A stretch of DNA of 64,000 nucleotides from Halalkalibacter wakoensis JCM 9140 (GTDB taxonomy: Bacteria > Bacillota > Bacilli > Bacillales > Bacillaceae_D). Below the pieces are notes generated by a model. It saw only the letters and a program-made list of their open reading frames with translations. It ran no database searches and had not been told where the DNA came from. Where the stretch lies: positions 52,438-116,437 of the forward strand of contig NZ_BAUT01000006.1 of NCBI RefSeq assembly GCF_000513095.1. Direction: 5' to 3'. The position numbers and the translations under genes were made by a program. Each line of letters starts with the position of its first letter. The stretch's first letter is position 1. Positions 38,157 through 46,950 of this stretch are shown piece after piece.

Positions 38157-39005
38157 TTATTTGCTTATTGCCCCATCCCATATTTGCAATTTTTCCACAG
38201 GATTTGTTAAGTACTTCATTTTGTATAGCAACTGATAGTAATAGAATAACCCTTTTTGTTCTTCTGGGCCAAAGTCATTGCAAAGCTTTTGAAAATAATG
38301 GTCCCAAAATGATTTTTCGCCGCCATGTGACTTAACTATTTCAGCAATCATGGGCTGATAATTTTTGGACTCACTTTCCAGCTTACTTTGTAAAAAAGAG
38401 CGATAAATTAAGCCAACTAAACTAGGATGATGACGTAACGTTTCATTTCTAACGGCAAAAACGGCAAACGTCATTGGCAAGCCTGTTTGGTTAAACCATA
38501 ATTCACCTAAATCATAATGATGTAACGATGATCCATATTCGCGCTTGGCTACTATCGCATCATCCCCAATTAATAAACAAGCATCATGATCTTCTAGCAT
38601 GCTCCCTACATTCGGATTCATTGTCGTATATGAAATCGTCATGGAATAAAAATGCTCAAGAATAATTTTCAACAAGTTTACTGATGAAGCCGAGCTCCAT
38701 GTTAATGCAACCTTTTTCCCATTCAACTCATTGATTGGAACTTTCGAAAAGAGAAAAATAGAATTTACCGCTCCATAAGAAGTAACGGATAGATTCGGTA
38801 AAAGCGTATATTCTAATGCATGTTCTGCATAAGCAAAAGAAGAGATTCCACCTATATCCACTCTTCCTTTTGCCATTTCATTATTAAGTTGTGCAGGAAC
38901 TTGCGGTACAAATTGACAGTTGTGCTCCTTTAGCATCGGTCGATCCAAATAAAAAAAGAAAGGACGTATATTTGTATAGGAGATCTCTCCAATGACTACA
39001 CTCAT
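38157..39005 (-). CDS. mqnA: Chorismate dehydratase MqnA (futalosine pathway)
   Basis: MqnA dehydrates chorismate to 3-enolpyruvylbenzoate, the entry to the futalosine route to menaquinone. The 282-residue protein has the family pattern IGEISYTNIRPFFF, VDIGGISSFAYAEH, ALTWSSASSVNLLKIIL, CLLIGDDAI and GELWFNQTGLPMTFAVFAVR, which is a periplasmic-binding-protein-like fold. Being placed between ubiX and hepT, inside a menaquinone operon, supports the role. The start follows GGGGGGAAGAAAG and overlaps the restored ubiX end. Confidence 0.9.
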   Translation of the reverse strand: MSVVIGEISYTNIRPFFFYLDRPMLKEHNCQFVPQVPAQLNNEMAKGRVDIGGISSFAYAEHALEYTLLPNLSVTSYGAVNSIFLFSKVPINELNGKKVALTWSSASSVNLLKIILEHFYSMTISYTTMNPNVGSMLEDHDACLLIGDDAIVAKREYGSSLHHYDLGELWFNQTGLPMTFAVFAVRNETLRHHPSLVGLIYRSFLQSKLESESKNYQPMIAEIVKSHGGEKSFWDHYFQKLCNDFGPEEQKGLFYYYQLLYKMKYLTNPVEKLQIWDGAISK

Positions 39006-39081
39006 CTTTCTTCCCCCCAGCGTGTAAAGAGCTGATGTTGAACCCCTAAACTATCAAGTGCTTTTCCAACAAGAAAATTAA

Positions 39082-39609
39082 CTAGATCATCCATCGTTTT
39101 GGCAGATGATAAAAACCTGGCATAGCAGGTAGAATCTTTGCACCCACTTTGGACAAGCGTAACATGTTTTCTAAGTGAAGCTGATTTAAAGGAGTCTCTC
39201 TTGGCACGATTATCAGTTTCCGTCCTTCTTTTAACATAACATCTGCTGTTCGTTCTAAAAGGTTATCTGATGCCCCATGAGCGATTCCTGAAAGTGTCCC
39301 CATGGAACAAGGAATAATAATCATCCCGTCATTTTGATATGAACCACTTGCGATTGGAGCTCCATAATCATGTAAATCGTGTGTATGTAGCTCGCCACCA
39401 AAATTCCCAAACAATTCATCTAAGATGGCTTCACGATCAGATGTATCAAGTAAAAGTTCCTCCTGAAACACTCGCCAAGCTGCTTCCGTCAAGATTAGAT
39501 GTACTTTATAAGAATTAGCTAACAATTCCTGAGTGAGCCGCACCCCATAAATGGCCCCACTAGCTCCTGTTATCCCTACTGTAAAGATCCCTTTAAACCC
39601 TTCAATCAT
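39082..39609 (-). CDS. ubiX: UbiX-like flavin prenyltransferase, C-terminus frameshifted
   Basis: UbiX makes prenyl-FMN for a UbiD-type decarboxylase, the expected partner in the futalosine route. The visible 175 residues include GITGASGAIYGVRL, the phosphate-site IIIPCSMGTLSGIAHG and IIVPRETPLNQLHLENMLRL. It then ends at PAMPGFYHLPKRWMI. Adding one T to the TTTT at 39097-39100 continues the frame as TMDDLVNFLVGKALDSLGVQHQL to a stop at 39002, giving about 202 residues, the full-family length, which overlaps the mqnA start. The ATG overlaps the mqnP stop. Confidence 0.9.
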   Translation of the reverse strand: MIEGFKGIFTVGITGASGAIYGVRLTQELLANSYKVHLILTEAAWRVFQEELLLDTSDREAILDELFGNFGGELHTHDLHDYGAPIASGSYQNDGMIIIPCSMGTLSGIAHGASDNLLERTADVMLKEGRKLIIVPRETPLNQLHLENMLRLSKVGAKILPAMPGFYHLPKRWMI

Positions 39610-40469
39610 AGCATGACATCTCCTATCGCGAACACGAACAATACAAGGCTTAAAATTCCATTCATCGTAAAGAAGGCGACATTAAGTTTTGAAAGATCAT
39701 CCTCAGATACAAGAGAATGTTCATAAATCATAATGGCTCCAGCAACTAAAACACCAATGAAATAAAGCCAGCCAAGTGGAGTAAACAAAAACAAACTTAC
39801 AAAAGAGAGGAAACTGATCACATGTAGATAACGTGCTATTTTTAAAGCTCGTCCAATTCCAAAACGACTTGGTATCGAGAACAATCCATGCTCGCGGTCA
39901 TAATCAGCATCTTGAGTTGCATAGATTACATCAAAACCGGCTGTCCATAACGCGACAGCCAAGAACAAGAGTAACGCTTCCCACGTTAACGTTCCTGTTG
40001 CTCCAACCCAACCCCCAAGTGGAGCAAGTCCAATCGTAATCCCTAATATAATATGGCACATCCAAGTAAAACGCTTTGTGTAAGAATAAATAACTAAAAA
40101 GAACACCGCAACAGGTAATAAGTAGACAGCTAACATGTTTAACTGGAATGCTGCATAAAATAGTAATCCAAATGAAATAATAATAAAAAGCAATACTTCC
40201 ACTTTTGAAACAAGTCCCGCTGGGATCGCTCTGTTAGCCGTTCTCGGATTATGTTTATCAATTTTTTCGTCGATAACCCGATTCAATGACATTGCCGCAC
40301 TTCTTGCACCAACCATCGCAACTGTTATCCAAATCCATTGAGATAAACTTGGCACCGTACCATTCACAATAAAAGCACCCATAATTGCACCAAAGAAAGC
40401 AAAAGGTAATGCAAAAACGGTATGCTCAAACTTTATCATTTCTAAAATAATCTTCAACTTTCTAATCAC
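39606..40469 (-). CDS. mqnP: UbiA-family prenyltransferase (MqnP-like)
   Basis: This 287-residue integral membrane protein with eight or nine helices carries the magnesium-binding NRVIDEKIDKHNPRTANRAIP and the second motif YATQDADYDREHGLFSIPSRFG of UbiA prenyltransferases. In futalosine-pathway genomes this type (MqnP) attaches the heptaprenyl tail to the naphthoate. The start follows a weak TCGTG site, and the stop overlaps ubiX as ATGA. UbiA and MenA are alternatives, but context favours MqnP. Confidence 0.88.
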   Translation of the reverse strand: MIRKLKIILEMIKFEHTVFALPFAFFGAIMGAFIVNGTVPSLSQWIWITVAMVGARSAAMSLNRVIDEKIDKHNPRTANRAIPAGLVSKVEVLLFIIISFGLLFYAAFQLNMLAVYLLPVAVFFLVIYSYTKRFTWMCHIILGITIGLAPLGGWVGATGTLTWEALLLFLAVALWTAGFDVIYATQDADYDREHGLFSIPSRFGIGRALKIARYLHVISFLSFVSLFLFTPLGWLYFIGVLVAGAIMIYEHSLVSEDDLSKLNVAFFTMNGILSLVLFVFAIGDVML

Positions 40470-40490
40470 GAAATATCTGCTCCAATTCTG

Positions 40491-41201
40491 TTATTTAGCT
40501 TTCATTCCTAGATGCATGGCAGCCACTCCACCTGAATACGCTTTTACTTGTACGTTAGAAAAGCCTGCTTCACGAAACATATCAGCTAATTTATCTCGAT
40601 CTGGAAAAGACATCGTTGATTCTTGTAACCAAGAATATTCTTCATAGCTTTTCGCGAACATCTTTCCAAATAATGGCATAATTTGGCGAAAATAAAAAAA
40701 GTATAATTGCTTAAATACTGGAATTGTCGGTTGGGACGTTTCTAAGCAAACAACTTTTCCACCAGGCTTTACGACTCGGTGCATTTCCCGAAGCACCTGC
40801 ATGTAATCAGGTACATTCCGCAAACCAAAACCAATGGTTACAAAATCAAATTCATTGTCTTTATACGGAAGCTCCATTGCGTTACCATGATGCAAGTGAA
40901 CTTGGTCCAGTTTTTTCTCCTCGATTTTTTCCTGGCCTATTTTTAGCATGTTCTTACTAAAGTCCAAGCCATCCACACGCCCTGTTGGGCCAACTTCTTC
41001 CGCTAATGAAATAGCCCAATCAGCTGTACCGCAACAAACATCTAAAGCTGAATCTCCTTTTTGGACATTCATAATTTTCATCGTATCTTTACGCCATGCT
41101 TTATGACGTTGGAAGCTAATTACTGAATTCATAACATCATACTTTTTGTAAATTGATTCAAAAACTTGATGAACTCGTTCTTCTTTCGTTTGTGTCATCA
41201 T
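40491..41201 (-). CDS. menG: Demethylmenaquinone methyltransferase
   Basis: MenG methylates demethylmenaquinone with S-adenosylmethionine in the last step of menaquinone synthesis. The chosen ATG ([15 protein letters not shown]) gives 236 residues. The SAM-binding [43 protein letters not shown] and [13 protein letters not shown] motifs are those of UbiE/MenG. It lies between hepS (4-bp overlap region) and mqnP, matching the B. subtilis hepS-menG-hepT order with mqnP, ubiX and mqnA inserted. Confidence 0.95.
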   Translation of the reverse strand: MMTQTKEERVHQVFESIYKKYDVMNSVISFQRHKAWRKDTMKIMNVQKGDSALDVCCGTADWAISLAEEVGPTGRVDGLDFSKNMLKIGQEKIEEKKLDQVHLHHGNAMELPYKDNEFDFVTIGFGLRNVPDYMQVLREMHRVVKPGGKVVCLETSQPTIPVFKQLYFFYFRQIMPLFGKMFAKSYEEYSWLQESTMSFPDRDKLADMFREAGFSNVQVKAYSGGVAAMHLGMKAK

Positions 41202-41203
41202 GC

Positions 41204-42001
41204 TCACCCTTCTTCTGCTGCTATTTCATGATACGATGAATTTCCTAATAACTCATCTACATGCTCAATGACAAAGTTTTGAAAAGCGTGAAGGTTCTTG
41301 CTTTTAGATAAAAGTTGATCTTTCATATCTTCTACTCTTCTATCAATACTTTGGAGCTTGTCTTCATCTGGCAATTTATTTTGAATAATCGACTGAATAA
41401 TGGAGTTGCTTTGGCCATCTAACCACTGACTTTTCGCTTGCAGCAACTTTTTTAAATAAAAGAAATCTTTGATGACCCCTTTCCAAGCCGACTGTTCAAA
41501 ATAATCAGCCATGTTTTGCATTAACGCTGACTCAATCTGAGATGATATTTGTTGGACATCTTGATAAAGGAGCTCACCCTCATGGTCCGTATGATATAAA
41601 CTCATCTTTGACTCATTAATTTCCTGAATCGATTGACTAAAAACTCGAATCATTGGAACATGGTTTTTCTCTGCAAGTAAATAATAATACAGTCCAACAT
41701 AATAATCACCTGCGAGCACTGTTAATTGGCGGTTTTTCCGCAATTTATCAGAAGTAACGGGATGAAGGGAGACCTCATCGTGCATGTCTAATGCAGCTTG
41801 AAGCAATAATGCTGAAATTGTGATCAATTTTGCCTCAGAATTAGATAGTCGTTTGTTCAACATAGCATATAAAAAACGAACCTTATCATCATCGATTTTT
41901 GGTTCTGGAACATACGACTGTAGATATAAATGCTCTGTTAAACTGTAGAAGCTCCTCTTGATCTCTTTCACTTTATCATTAAACTGACTTTTACTCACCA
42001 T
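41204..42001 (-). CDS. hepS: Heptaprenyl diphosphate synthase component I
   Basis: HepS is the small, non-catalytic subunit of the heterodimeric heptaprenyl diphosphate synthase and sets product length with HepT. The 265-residue alpha-helical protein lacks the DDxxD motifs, as expected, and shows [35 protein letters not shown]. The start ATG follows GGGGGATTTTAT. It follows mtrB by 109 bases. Confidence 0.92.
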   Translation of the reverse strand: MVSKSQFNDKVKEIKRSFYSLTEHLYLQSYVPEPKIDDDKVRFLYAMLNKRLSNSEAKLITISALLLQAALDMHDEVSLHPVTSDKLRKNRQLTVLAGDYYVGLYYYLLAEKNHVPMIRVFSQSIQEINESKMSLYHTDHEGELLYQDVQQISSQIESALMQNMADYFEQSAWKGVIKDFFYLKKLLQAKSQWLDGQSNSIIQSIIQNKLPDEDKLQSIDRRVEDMKDQLLSKSKNLHAFQNFVIEHVDELLGNSSYHEIAAEEG

Positions 42002-42110
42002 ATAAAATCCCCCAAATTCCGTCCTTCATTGTTGTCGTTGCCTATTAAATTCCGCATTTTATTATAACATAGGTTTCAACATTCAATAACCATAGATCTT
42101 TCCATCGGCC

Positions 42111-42329
42111 TTATTCTTCCGTATCAACTGTTCCATGGCTTGTTTGTATAATGGCTTTTCCCCTAATCTTCACAGCTGATGTATGCTCTGTAAATTGGGC
42201 GATCATCACTTCACCTTTATCCAATTTCTCTGAGTGGTGAAACCGTGTATCTGAACCTCTCGTTAACCCGATCACATTGACTCCATTTTCTTTCGCTTTT
42301 ATCACGAAAAATTCATTTTGATTGCTCAT
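42111..42329 (-). CDS. mtrB: trp RNA-binding attenuation protein (TRAP)
   Basis: TRAP is an 11-subunit ring that binds (G/U)AG repeats in RNA when loaded with tryptophan, repressing trp genes. The 72-residue protein carries [20 protein letters not shown], with the tryptophan-pocket residues, and [25 protein letters not shown], with the RNA-binding KxR face. The start follows GGAGAGTTGAG. Its target leader lies at 32640-32689. In B. subtilis folE (mtrA) precedes it, but folE is absent here. Five GAG triplets overlap its start. Confidence 0.95.
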   Translation of the reverse strand: MSNQNEFFVIKAKENGVNVIGLTRGSDTRFHHSEKLDKGEVMIAQFTEHTSAVKIRGKAIIQTSHGTVDTEE

Positions 42330-42347
42330 CTCAACTCTCCTCTTCTC
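42325..42347 (-). promoter_or_regulatory. Possible TRAP site over the mtrB start
   Basis: The RNA has GAG at exact 5-nt spacing five times (plus-strand CTC at 42325, 42330, 42335, 42340 and 42345). It covers the Shine-Dalgarno and the ATG of mtrB. It looks like the TRAP sites that block translation of trpG and similar genes, but is shorter (five triplets). Confidence 0.4.
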
Positions 42348-42510
42348 AGGAAATTCACCCTTTTCTAATTTAACAAGACTATCTTACCATGAATAAAAAA
42401 GAATGCCTATCAACTTCCATACAAGTTATTCTAATGAATCGTTATTTCGTACAGCTACCATTGGTTGTGTTTTCATTTTTAAATTTTAGCATAGAAAGAA
42501 AGAATAAAGC

Positions 42511-42535
42511 AAAAAGAACTCCCCTTTGGGAGTCC
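42511..42535 (-). terminator. spoIVA terminator
   Basis: On the minus strand GGACTCCC-AAAG-GGGAGTTC (with one wobble) is followed by five T residues, 20 bases after the spoIVA stop. The remaining intergenic DNA towards mtrB is AT-rich. It contains a plausible extended -10 (TGG-TAAGAT on the minus strand) but no hbs or folE gene. Confidence 0.8.
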
Positions 42536-42555
42536 TTTCTATGCAACGATATTTA

Positions 42556-44034
42556 TTATAAGATAATGGCAATAAGTCCACCAGAACCTTCATTAATAAT
42601 TCGTTCTAATGTTTCTTTTAATTTGTATCGAGCATTTTCCGGCATGAGTGATAGCTTAGCCGAAATTCCTTCTCGTACAATTGAATTGAGCGAGCGCCCA
42701 AAAATATCAGAGTTCCAGATGGAAAGTGGATTTTCTTCAAAGTCTTGCATCAAGTAGCGAACAAGTTCTTCACTTTGTTTTTCCGTACCAATGATCGGAG
42801 CAAATTCAGATTCTACATCTACTTTGATCATATGAATAGATGGTGCAACTGCTTTTAACCTTACCCCAAATCTAGAACCTTGACGAATAATTTCCGGCTC
42901 ATCTAAGCTCATATCCGATAAAGCTGGAGCAGCAATGCCATAACCGGTTTGTTTTACCATTCGGAGAGCATCAGCTACTTGATCATACTCTTCTTTTGCA
43001 TGAGCAAAATCTTGCATTAATTGAAGAAGGTGATCTTTCCCTCTAATTTCAACCCCAACAACTTCTTTTAACACTTGATCATATAAGTCATCTGGAGCAT
43101 ACAAATCGATCTCTGCTATTCCGTGCCCCATTTCGATTCCCGCTAAGCGCGCATCATCAATAAACTCATATTCTGTAAAGTGGCCGACGACTCGATCAAC
43201 ATCACGGAGTCTTTTAATATCTTTAACTGTCTCGCGGACAGACTCTTCGTAACTTTGGCGTAACCAATGATCTTCTCTAAGTACCATAACCCAACTAGGA
43301 AGGTTCACATTCACTTCATGAACTGGGAACTCATATAATACTTCTCGAAGCACGTTGTTAATATCTTGATCTGTCATGCTTTCGATACTCATCGCAAGAC
43401 AAGGAATATCATACTCTTCAGAAAGCTGTTTTCGAAGTTGTTCCGTATCAGGGTGATGTGGCCGAACACTATTTACAACCATAATAAACGGCTTTCCAAC
43501 TTCTTTTAATTCCTCGACAACACGCGCTTCAGATTCTAAGTAATCTTGACGCGGGATTTCTCCAATTGAGCCATCTGTTGTTACGACAACCCCTAACGTA
43601 GAATGCTCTTGAATGACTTTTCTCGTTCCAATTTCCGCTGCCTCTTGGAACGGAATAGGCTCTTCATACCAAGGAGTGTTAATCATTCTAGGTCCATTAT
43701 CATCCTCATAGCCCTTTGCCCCTGGTACGGCATAACCAACACAATCGACTAAACGAACATTCACATCAAGACCGTCATCCACATGAATGGAAATGGCTTG
43801 GTTAGGAACAAATTTGGGTTCCGTCGTCATAATCGTTTTACCAGCTGCACTTTGTGGCAATTCATCTTGCGCTCTTGCCTTTTCGGATTCATTCTCAATA
43901 TTCGGGAGAACGACTAGCTCCATAAATTTTTTAATGAATGTCGACTTCCCTGTACGAACTGCACCAACTACACCTAGATAAATATCGCCGCCAGTGCGTT
44001 CAGCAATATCCTTGAAAATATCTACCTTTTCCAC
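42556..44034 (-). CDS. spoIVA: Stage IV sporulation protein A
   Basis: SpoIVA is the ATPase that polymerises on the forespore surface as the base layer of the spore coat. I start it at GTG (EKVDIFKDIAERTGG) after GGGAGGGGATCAC, giving 492 residues, the normal length. The Walker A site is GAVRTGKS (24-31), and the C-terminal LMQDFEENPLSIWNSDIFG is present. A sigma-E-like promoter lies upstream at 44102-44130. The upstream reading frame extends only by chance. Confidence 0.96.
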   Translation of the reverse strand: MEKVDIFKDIAERTGGDIYLGVVGAVRTGKSTFIKKFMELVVLPNIENESEKARAQDELPQSAAGKTIMTTEPKFVPNQAISIHVDDGLDVNVRLVDCVGYAVPGAKGYEDDNGPRMINTPWYEEPIPFQEAAEIGTRKVIQEHSTLGVVVTTDGSIGEIPRQDYLESEARVVEELKEVGKPFIMVVNSVRPHHPDTEQLRKQLSEEYDIPCLAMSIESMTDQDINNVLREVLYEFPVHEVNVNLPSWVMVLREDHWLRQSYEESVRETVKDIKRLRDVDRVVGHFTEYEFIDDARLAGIEMGHGIAEIDLYAPDDLYDQVLKEVVGVEIRGKDHLLQLMQDFAHAKEEYDQVADALRMVKQTGYGIAAPALSDMSLDEPEIIRQGSRFGVRLKAVAPSIHMIKVDVESEFAPIIGTEKQSEELVRYLMQDFEENPLSIWNSDIFGRSLNSIVREGISAKLSLMPENARYKLKETLERIINEGSGGLIAIIL

Positions 44035-44101
44035 GTGATCCCCTCCCGATCGAGTAAAAATTTGAGTCTCCACTTCTTTCCGAAAACCTCTGACACTATC
44101 A

Positions 44102-44130
44102 TATCTATGATGTTGTCCAAGGTTTATGAC
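44102..44130 (-). promoter_or_regulatory. Sigma-E-like promoter for spoIVA
   Basis: On the minus strand GTCATAAA, a 13-base spacer and CATAGATA fit the mother-cell sigma-E pattern (GKMATATT, CATACAMT) moderately. spoIVA is a known sigma-E gene in B. subtilis. Confidence 0.55.
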
Positions 44131-44182
44131 AACCTTTACTAGAAAGTAAGAAGATTCTCGTTTTTGGGCTACCGAGAAGGGG

Positions 44183-44235
44183 AAAAACAATAATGCCCCT
44201 TCCTCTGATATATATATCAGCGTGGAAGGAGCATT
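44183..44235 (-). terminator. yphF terminator with nested AT palindrome
   Basis: On the minus strand AATGCTCCTTCC pairs with GGAAGGGGCATT (one wobble), and a second stem CTGATATATATATCAG lies inside the loop. ATTGTTTTT follows. It lies between yphF and spoIVA. Confidence 0.75.
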
Positions 44236-44266
44236 ATACCAAAAAAATGAGAAATCTATTAATTTT

Positions 44267-44986
44267 TTATCTAAGTTCCATCGCATAAGCCGGTTCTCCG
44301 TTATCATCTAGCACATACGGAACACTTCTAAACGGCACAAAAGGGGTATCTTCATAAAGAAGTGATCGAATATCCTCACCTTCTTCAAAGCTATGATCCT
44401 TCTCTTGCAGCATCATATTTAAATCAATTCGATAATCAATAATAATCTCACCATCATTTGTTAACAATAATGGTAAATACGTATCATGATAAGGGCTTCT
44501 TACATGTGGTGCTTCTTTGTAATTCAATGCTTCATAATCAAGTTTAAAAAGTCCAACATCGACCATCTCATCTATTGGCGCAAAACGGTTTTTTCTCATA
44601 TAATCGTTTAATTTTTGTTGAAACTGTTGAATTTGTCTCTGTGAAGTTAAATCAATTACTTTTATCTCAGGTGCTTCTTCTACATTGACTAGTACGTATT
44701 GAAAAACACCACCGTTTTCAAATGCCGTACCTGGTGGTTGTTGTAAATATCTTGGCACCAATTGATTAAAATCAATTATATAACGTTGATAAAGTGACGT
44801 GTTTTGATCAAACGTACGAATAGGCAACACGCCTGTATCTGTTTGAAATTGATCTACGGCATGTTGAACAGATTGTAATTGATCAGGATAAGCCAACCGA
44901 TTTTCTGCCCGTTGATCATCCGGAAACAAGCAACCATTTAAGAACAACAAACAAGTGGTCACTGCTAAGAAAAATAACTTTTTCAT
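44267..44986 (-). CDS. yphF: Lipoprotein YphF
   Basis: The 239-residue protein has a type II lipoprotein signal (LLFLNGC, cysteine about residue 19), so it is anchored outside the membrane. The body contains VDQFQTDTGVLPIRTFDQ and PLLLTNDGEIIIDYR. The family (YphF/DUF3939-like) has unknown function and is sporulation-associated by position. It lies between yphE and spoIVA, and its own terminator follows. Confidence 0.8.
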   Translation of the reverse strand: MKKLFFLAVTTCLLFLNGCLFPDDQRAENRLAYPDQLQSVQHAVDQFQTDTGVLPIRTFDQNTSLYQRYIIDFNQLVPRYLQQPPGTAFENGGVFQYVLVNVEEAPEIKVIDLTSQRQIQQFQQKLNDYMRKNRFAPIDEMVDVGLFKLDYEALNYKEAPHVRSPYHDTYLPLLLTNDGEIIIDYRIDLNMMLQEKDHSFEEGEDIRSLLYEDTPFVPFRSVPYVLDDNGEPAYAMELR

Positions 44987-45010
44987 GTGTATTCAAACTC
45001 TCCTTTCTTA

Positions 45011-45214
45011 TTATAAACTAGCCGTTGGCCCAATGATTACAATAAGAAAGACTATCCATCCAGCTACAAGTAAACATACAAATGAAAAGACTAATACTAC
45101 TTTTTGTAGCCATCCTTTCAATTTTGCTCGACTAAAAATAGCAGTTCCAGCGGATACAAACATTAATGCAAGTGCAATAAATGAGATCCACATATTCATC
45201 ATCGCTTGAGACAC
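45011..45214 (-). CDS. yphE: Small membrane protein YphE (DUF2768)
   Basis: The 67-residue protein has two hydrophobic helices (MWISFIALALMFVSAGTAIF, and VVLVFSFVCLLVAGWIVFLIVII) with a basic loop between, matching YphE/DUF2768. Its function is unknown. The ATG follows GGAGGATGATAAATCGTG, and its end is 24 bases from yphF. Confidence 0.85.
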   Translation of the reverse strand: MSQAMMNMWISFIALALMFVSAGTAIFSRAKLKGWLQKVVLVFSFVCLLVAGWIVFLIVIIGPTASL

Positions 45215-45557
45215 GATTTATCATCCTCCATATTCCTATTTGCCCATCACATTATAGCACAGCTTGTCCAAAATGTCGGTGACAGTCTTACGTCAATTTG
45301 ACTGACATACGAAATTGTCCTCTGTTCACATGAAAAATGAATAATTCATTTTATAAAATGTCAAAAGGTAGAGTAAAAGGAGTTAACTCACTCCTCACCT
45401 AAAAAAGCCTTTTCCTCAAAAAAATTGGAGAAGTGGGGGCACACTTCTCCAAACGACGAAACCCTTCGTCTAAAACACAGCCCTATAGTAATGTTCGTTC
45501 CTTACAAGTATATGCATGAACCACCATTTTGCTTGTGGCATTTGCTACTTGGTCCAT
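45215..45557. other. Gene-free gap between spoVIF and yphE
   Basis: The 343-base gap holds the spoVIF terminator (45418-45452), a smaller hairpin AGGAGT/ACTCCT near 45378-45396 and AT-rich DNA that could carry the yphE promoter. I see no convincing gene or RNA apart from these. Confidence 0.6.
45418..45452 (-). terminator. spoVIF terminator
   Basis: An 11-bp perfect stem TTGGAGAAGTG / CACTTCTCCAA with a 6-nt loop is followed on the minus strand by seven T residues. Confidence 0.9.
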
Positions 45558-45824
45558 TTATTTTTTATTGAACATTTTTGCAAGTGAAGCAAAGTCCATT
45601 GGCATTTCATTGTTTGTAATAGCCTTAACAATTTGATCTTCTTTCTCTTTTGAAACTGGTTTGCCTGCTAATTTTGCCACTTGTGCAATGAGCTCTCTAA
45701 CAGCCGTTTCATCTTGAAGATTTGTGTTGCTAACCGAATTAGCTAGCTTCATCAATTCGTCAGGCTTTACATTTGTTTTCTTTTGGATTTGGTCCATGAA
45801 AGATGAGTCATTATTTTGAAACAT
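45558..45824 (-). CDS. spoVIF: Stage VI sporulation protein F
   Basis: The 88-residue soluble helical protein (MFQNNDSSFMDQIQKKTNVKPDELMKLAN) matches SpoVIF (YjcC), a late mother-cell protein needed for proper coat assembly. The start follows GGAGGGCACATC. In many Bacillaceae a spoVIF-like gene lies next to gpsA, as here. Its own terminator follows. Confidence 0.8.
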   Translation of the reverse strand: MFQNNDSSFMDQIQKKTNVKPDELMKLANSVSNTNLQDETAVRELIAQVAKLAGKPVSKEKEDQIVKAITNNEMPMDFASLAKMFNKK

Positions 45825-45906
45825 GATGTGCCCTCCCTCTTTCGTAATATCAAGATATCATATGCAACGATAAGAAGAAGGTGCACAAATGACTTATTTT
45901 CTTCCA

Positions 45907-46941
45907 TTAAAAATCAATATTCAGTTGTTCCACTTCATGTTTTTTAACTCTTCCCATTAATCGTTCCGTTGCTTGAGCGGGCTGTAGGCCTTCAAATAAT
46001 ACAGCATAAAGTGCGGACGTAATTGGCATGTCGACTTCAAGTTTAGTAGCTAATTCATACGCAGCCTTTGTCGTACGAATCCCTTCTACAACCATTCCCA
46101 TTGAAGTTAATACCTCTTCTAATGTTTTACCTTGACCAATCATATAACCAGCACGATAATTGCGTGAATGCATACTCGTACATGTAACAATTAAATCTCC
46201 TAATCCCGAGAGACCTGCAAACGTTAACGGGTTTGCTCCAAGCTTCACCCCAACTCGTGCGATCTCTGCCAACCCACGTGTCATAATGGCCGCTTTTGTA
46301 TTATCTCCCATTTTCATACCATCAGTTAGACCACAAACAAGAGCAATTGTATTCTTCAAAGCTCCACCTATTTCTACTCCAACTAAATCCGTGTTTGTAT
46401 ACACACGAAAATGTTGATTGATAAATAAGTCTTGCGCTAACTCAGAAGCCGCTAACCTTTTTGATGATACCGTTACAGTTGTAGGTTGACGAAGGCTTAC
46501 CTCTTCTGCATGACTAGGTCCAGACAATACAACAACATCCTTTAACTTTCCGCTGTTATTCATCTCTTCTTCAATCATTTCTGATATTCGTTTATGACTA
46601 CCTGGTTCAATTCCTTTACTCGCATGAATGATTGTAACTTCTTTTGATAACACAGAAGCCATTTCTCTTACGGTTTCTCGAATTGCTTTTGTCGGAACAA
46701 CGAGTAAAACAACATCCACACCATCTAGAACATCTTCCATATTCGTAAATCCAACAATTCGATCAGACAGTCCTATATCCGGAAGATATTTTGTGTTTGT
46801 GTGATGTTCATTTATTTCAGCGATTTGCTCTTTTCTTCTCGCCCAAATGTTAACGTCTATTTCATTATCTGCAAGTACCATAGCTAAGGCCGTTCCCCAA
46901 CTACCTGCTCCTATAACAGCAACCTTAGTCAATTGATTCAC
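45907..46941 (-). CDS. gpsA: Glycerol-3-phosphate dehydrogenase [NAD(P)+]
   Basis: GpsA makes sn-glycerol-3-phosphate for phospholipid synthesis. The 344-residue protein has the NAD site GAGSWGTALAMVL, ASKGIEPG, SGPSHAEEV and the catalytic lysine in EIGGALKNTIAL. The start is GTG after an AAAGGAAAGGT site. A TTG three codons in has better spacing to AGGTG and is a possible alternative. It is cotranscribed with plsY, 9 bases upstream. Confidence 0.96.
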   Translation of the reverse strand: MNQLTKVAVIGAGSWGTALAMVLADNEIDVNIWARRKEQIAEINEHHTNTKYLPDIGLSDRIVGFTNMEDVLDGVDVVLLVVPTKAIRETVREMASVLSKEVTIIHASKGIEPGSHKRISEMIEEEMNNSGKLKDVVVLSGPSHAEEVSLRQPTTVTVSSKRLAASELAQDLFINQHFRVYTNTDLVGVEIGGALKNTIALVCGLTDGMKMGDNTKAAIMTRGLAEIARVGVKLGANPLTFAGLSGLGDLIVTCTSMHSRNYRAGYMIGQGKTLEEVLTSMGMVVEGIRTTKAAYELATKLEVDMPITSALYAVLFEGLQPAQATERLMGRVKKHEVEQLNIDF

Positions 46942-46950
46942 ACCTTTCCT

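Noticed and set aside
45483..45557. 24-codon reading frame beginning ATGGACCAAGTAGC after the spoVIF stop
   Set aside because: It has no Shine-Dalgarno and its start overlaps the TAA of spoVIF. It is in the spoVIF 3' untranslated region.
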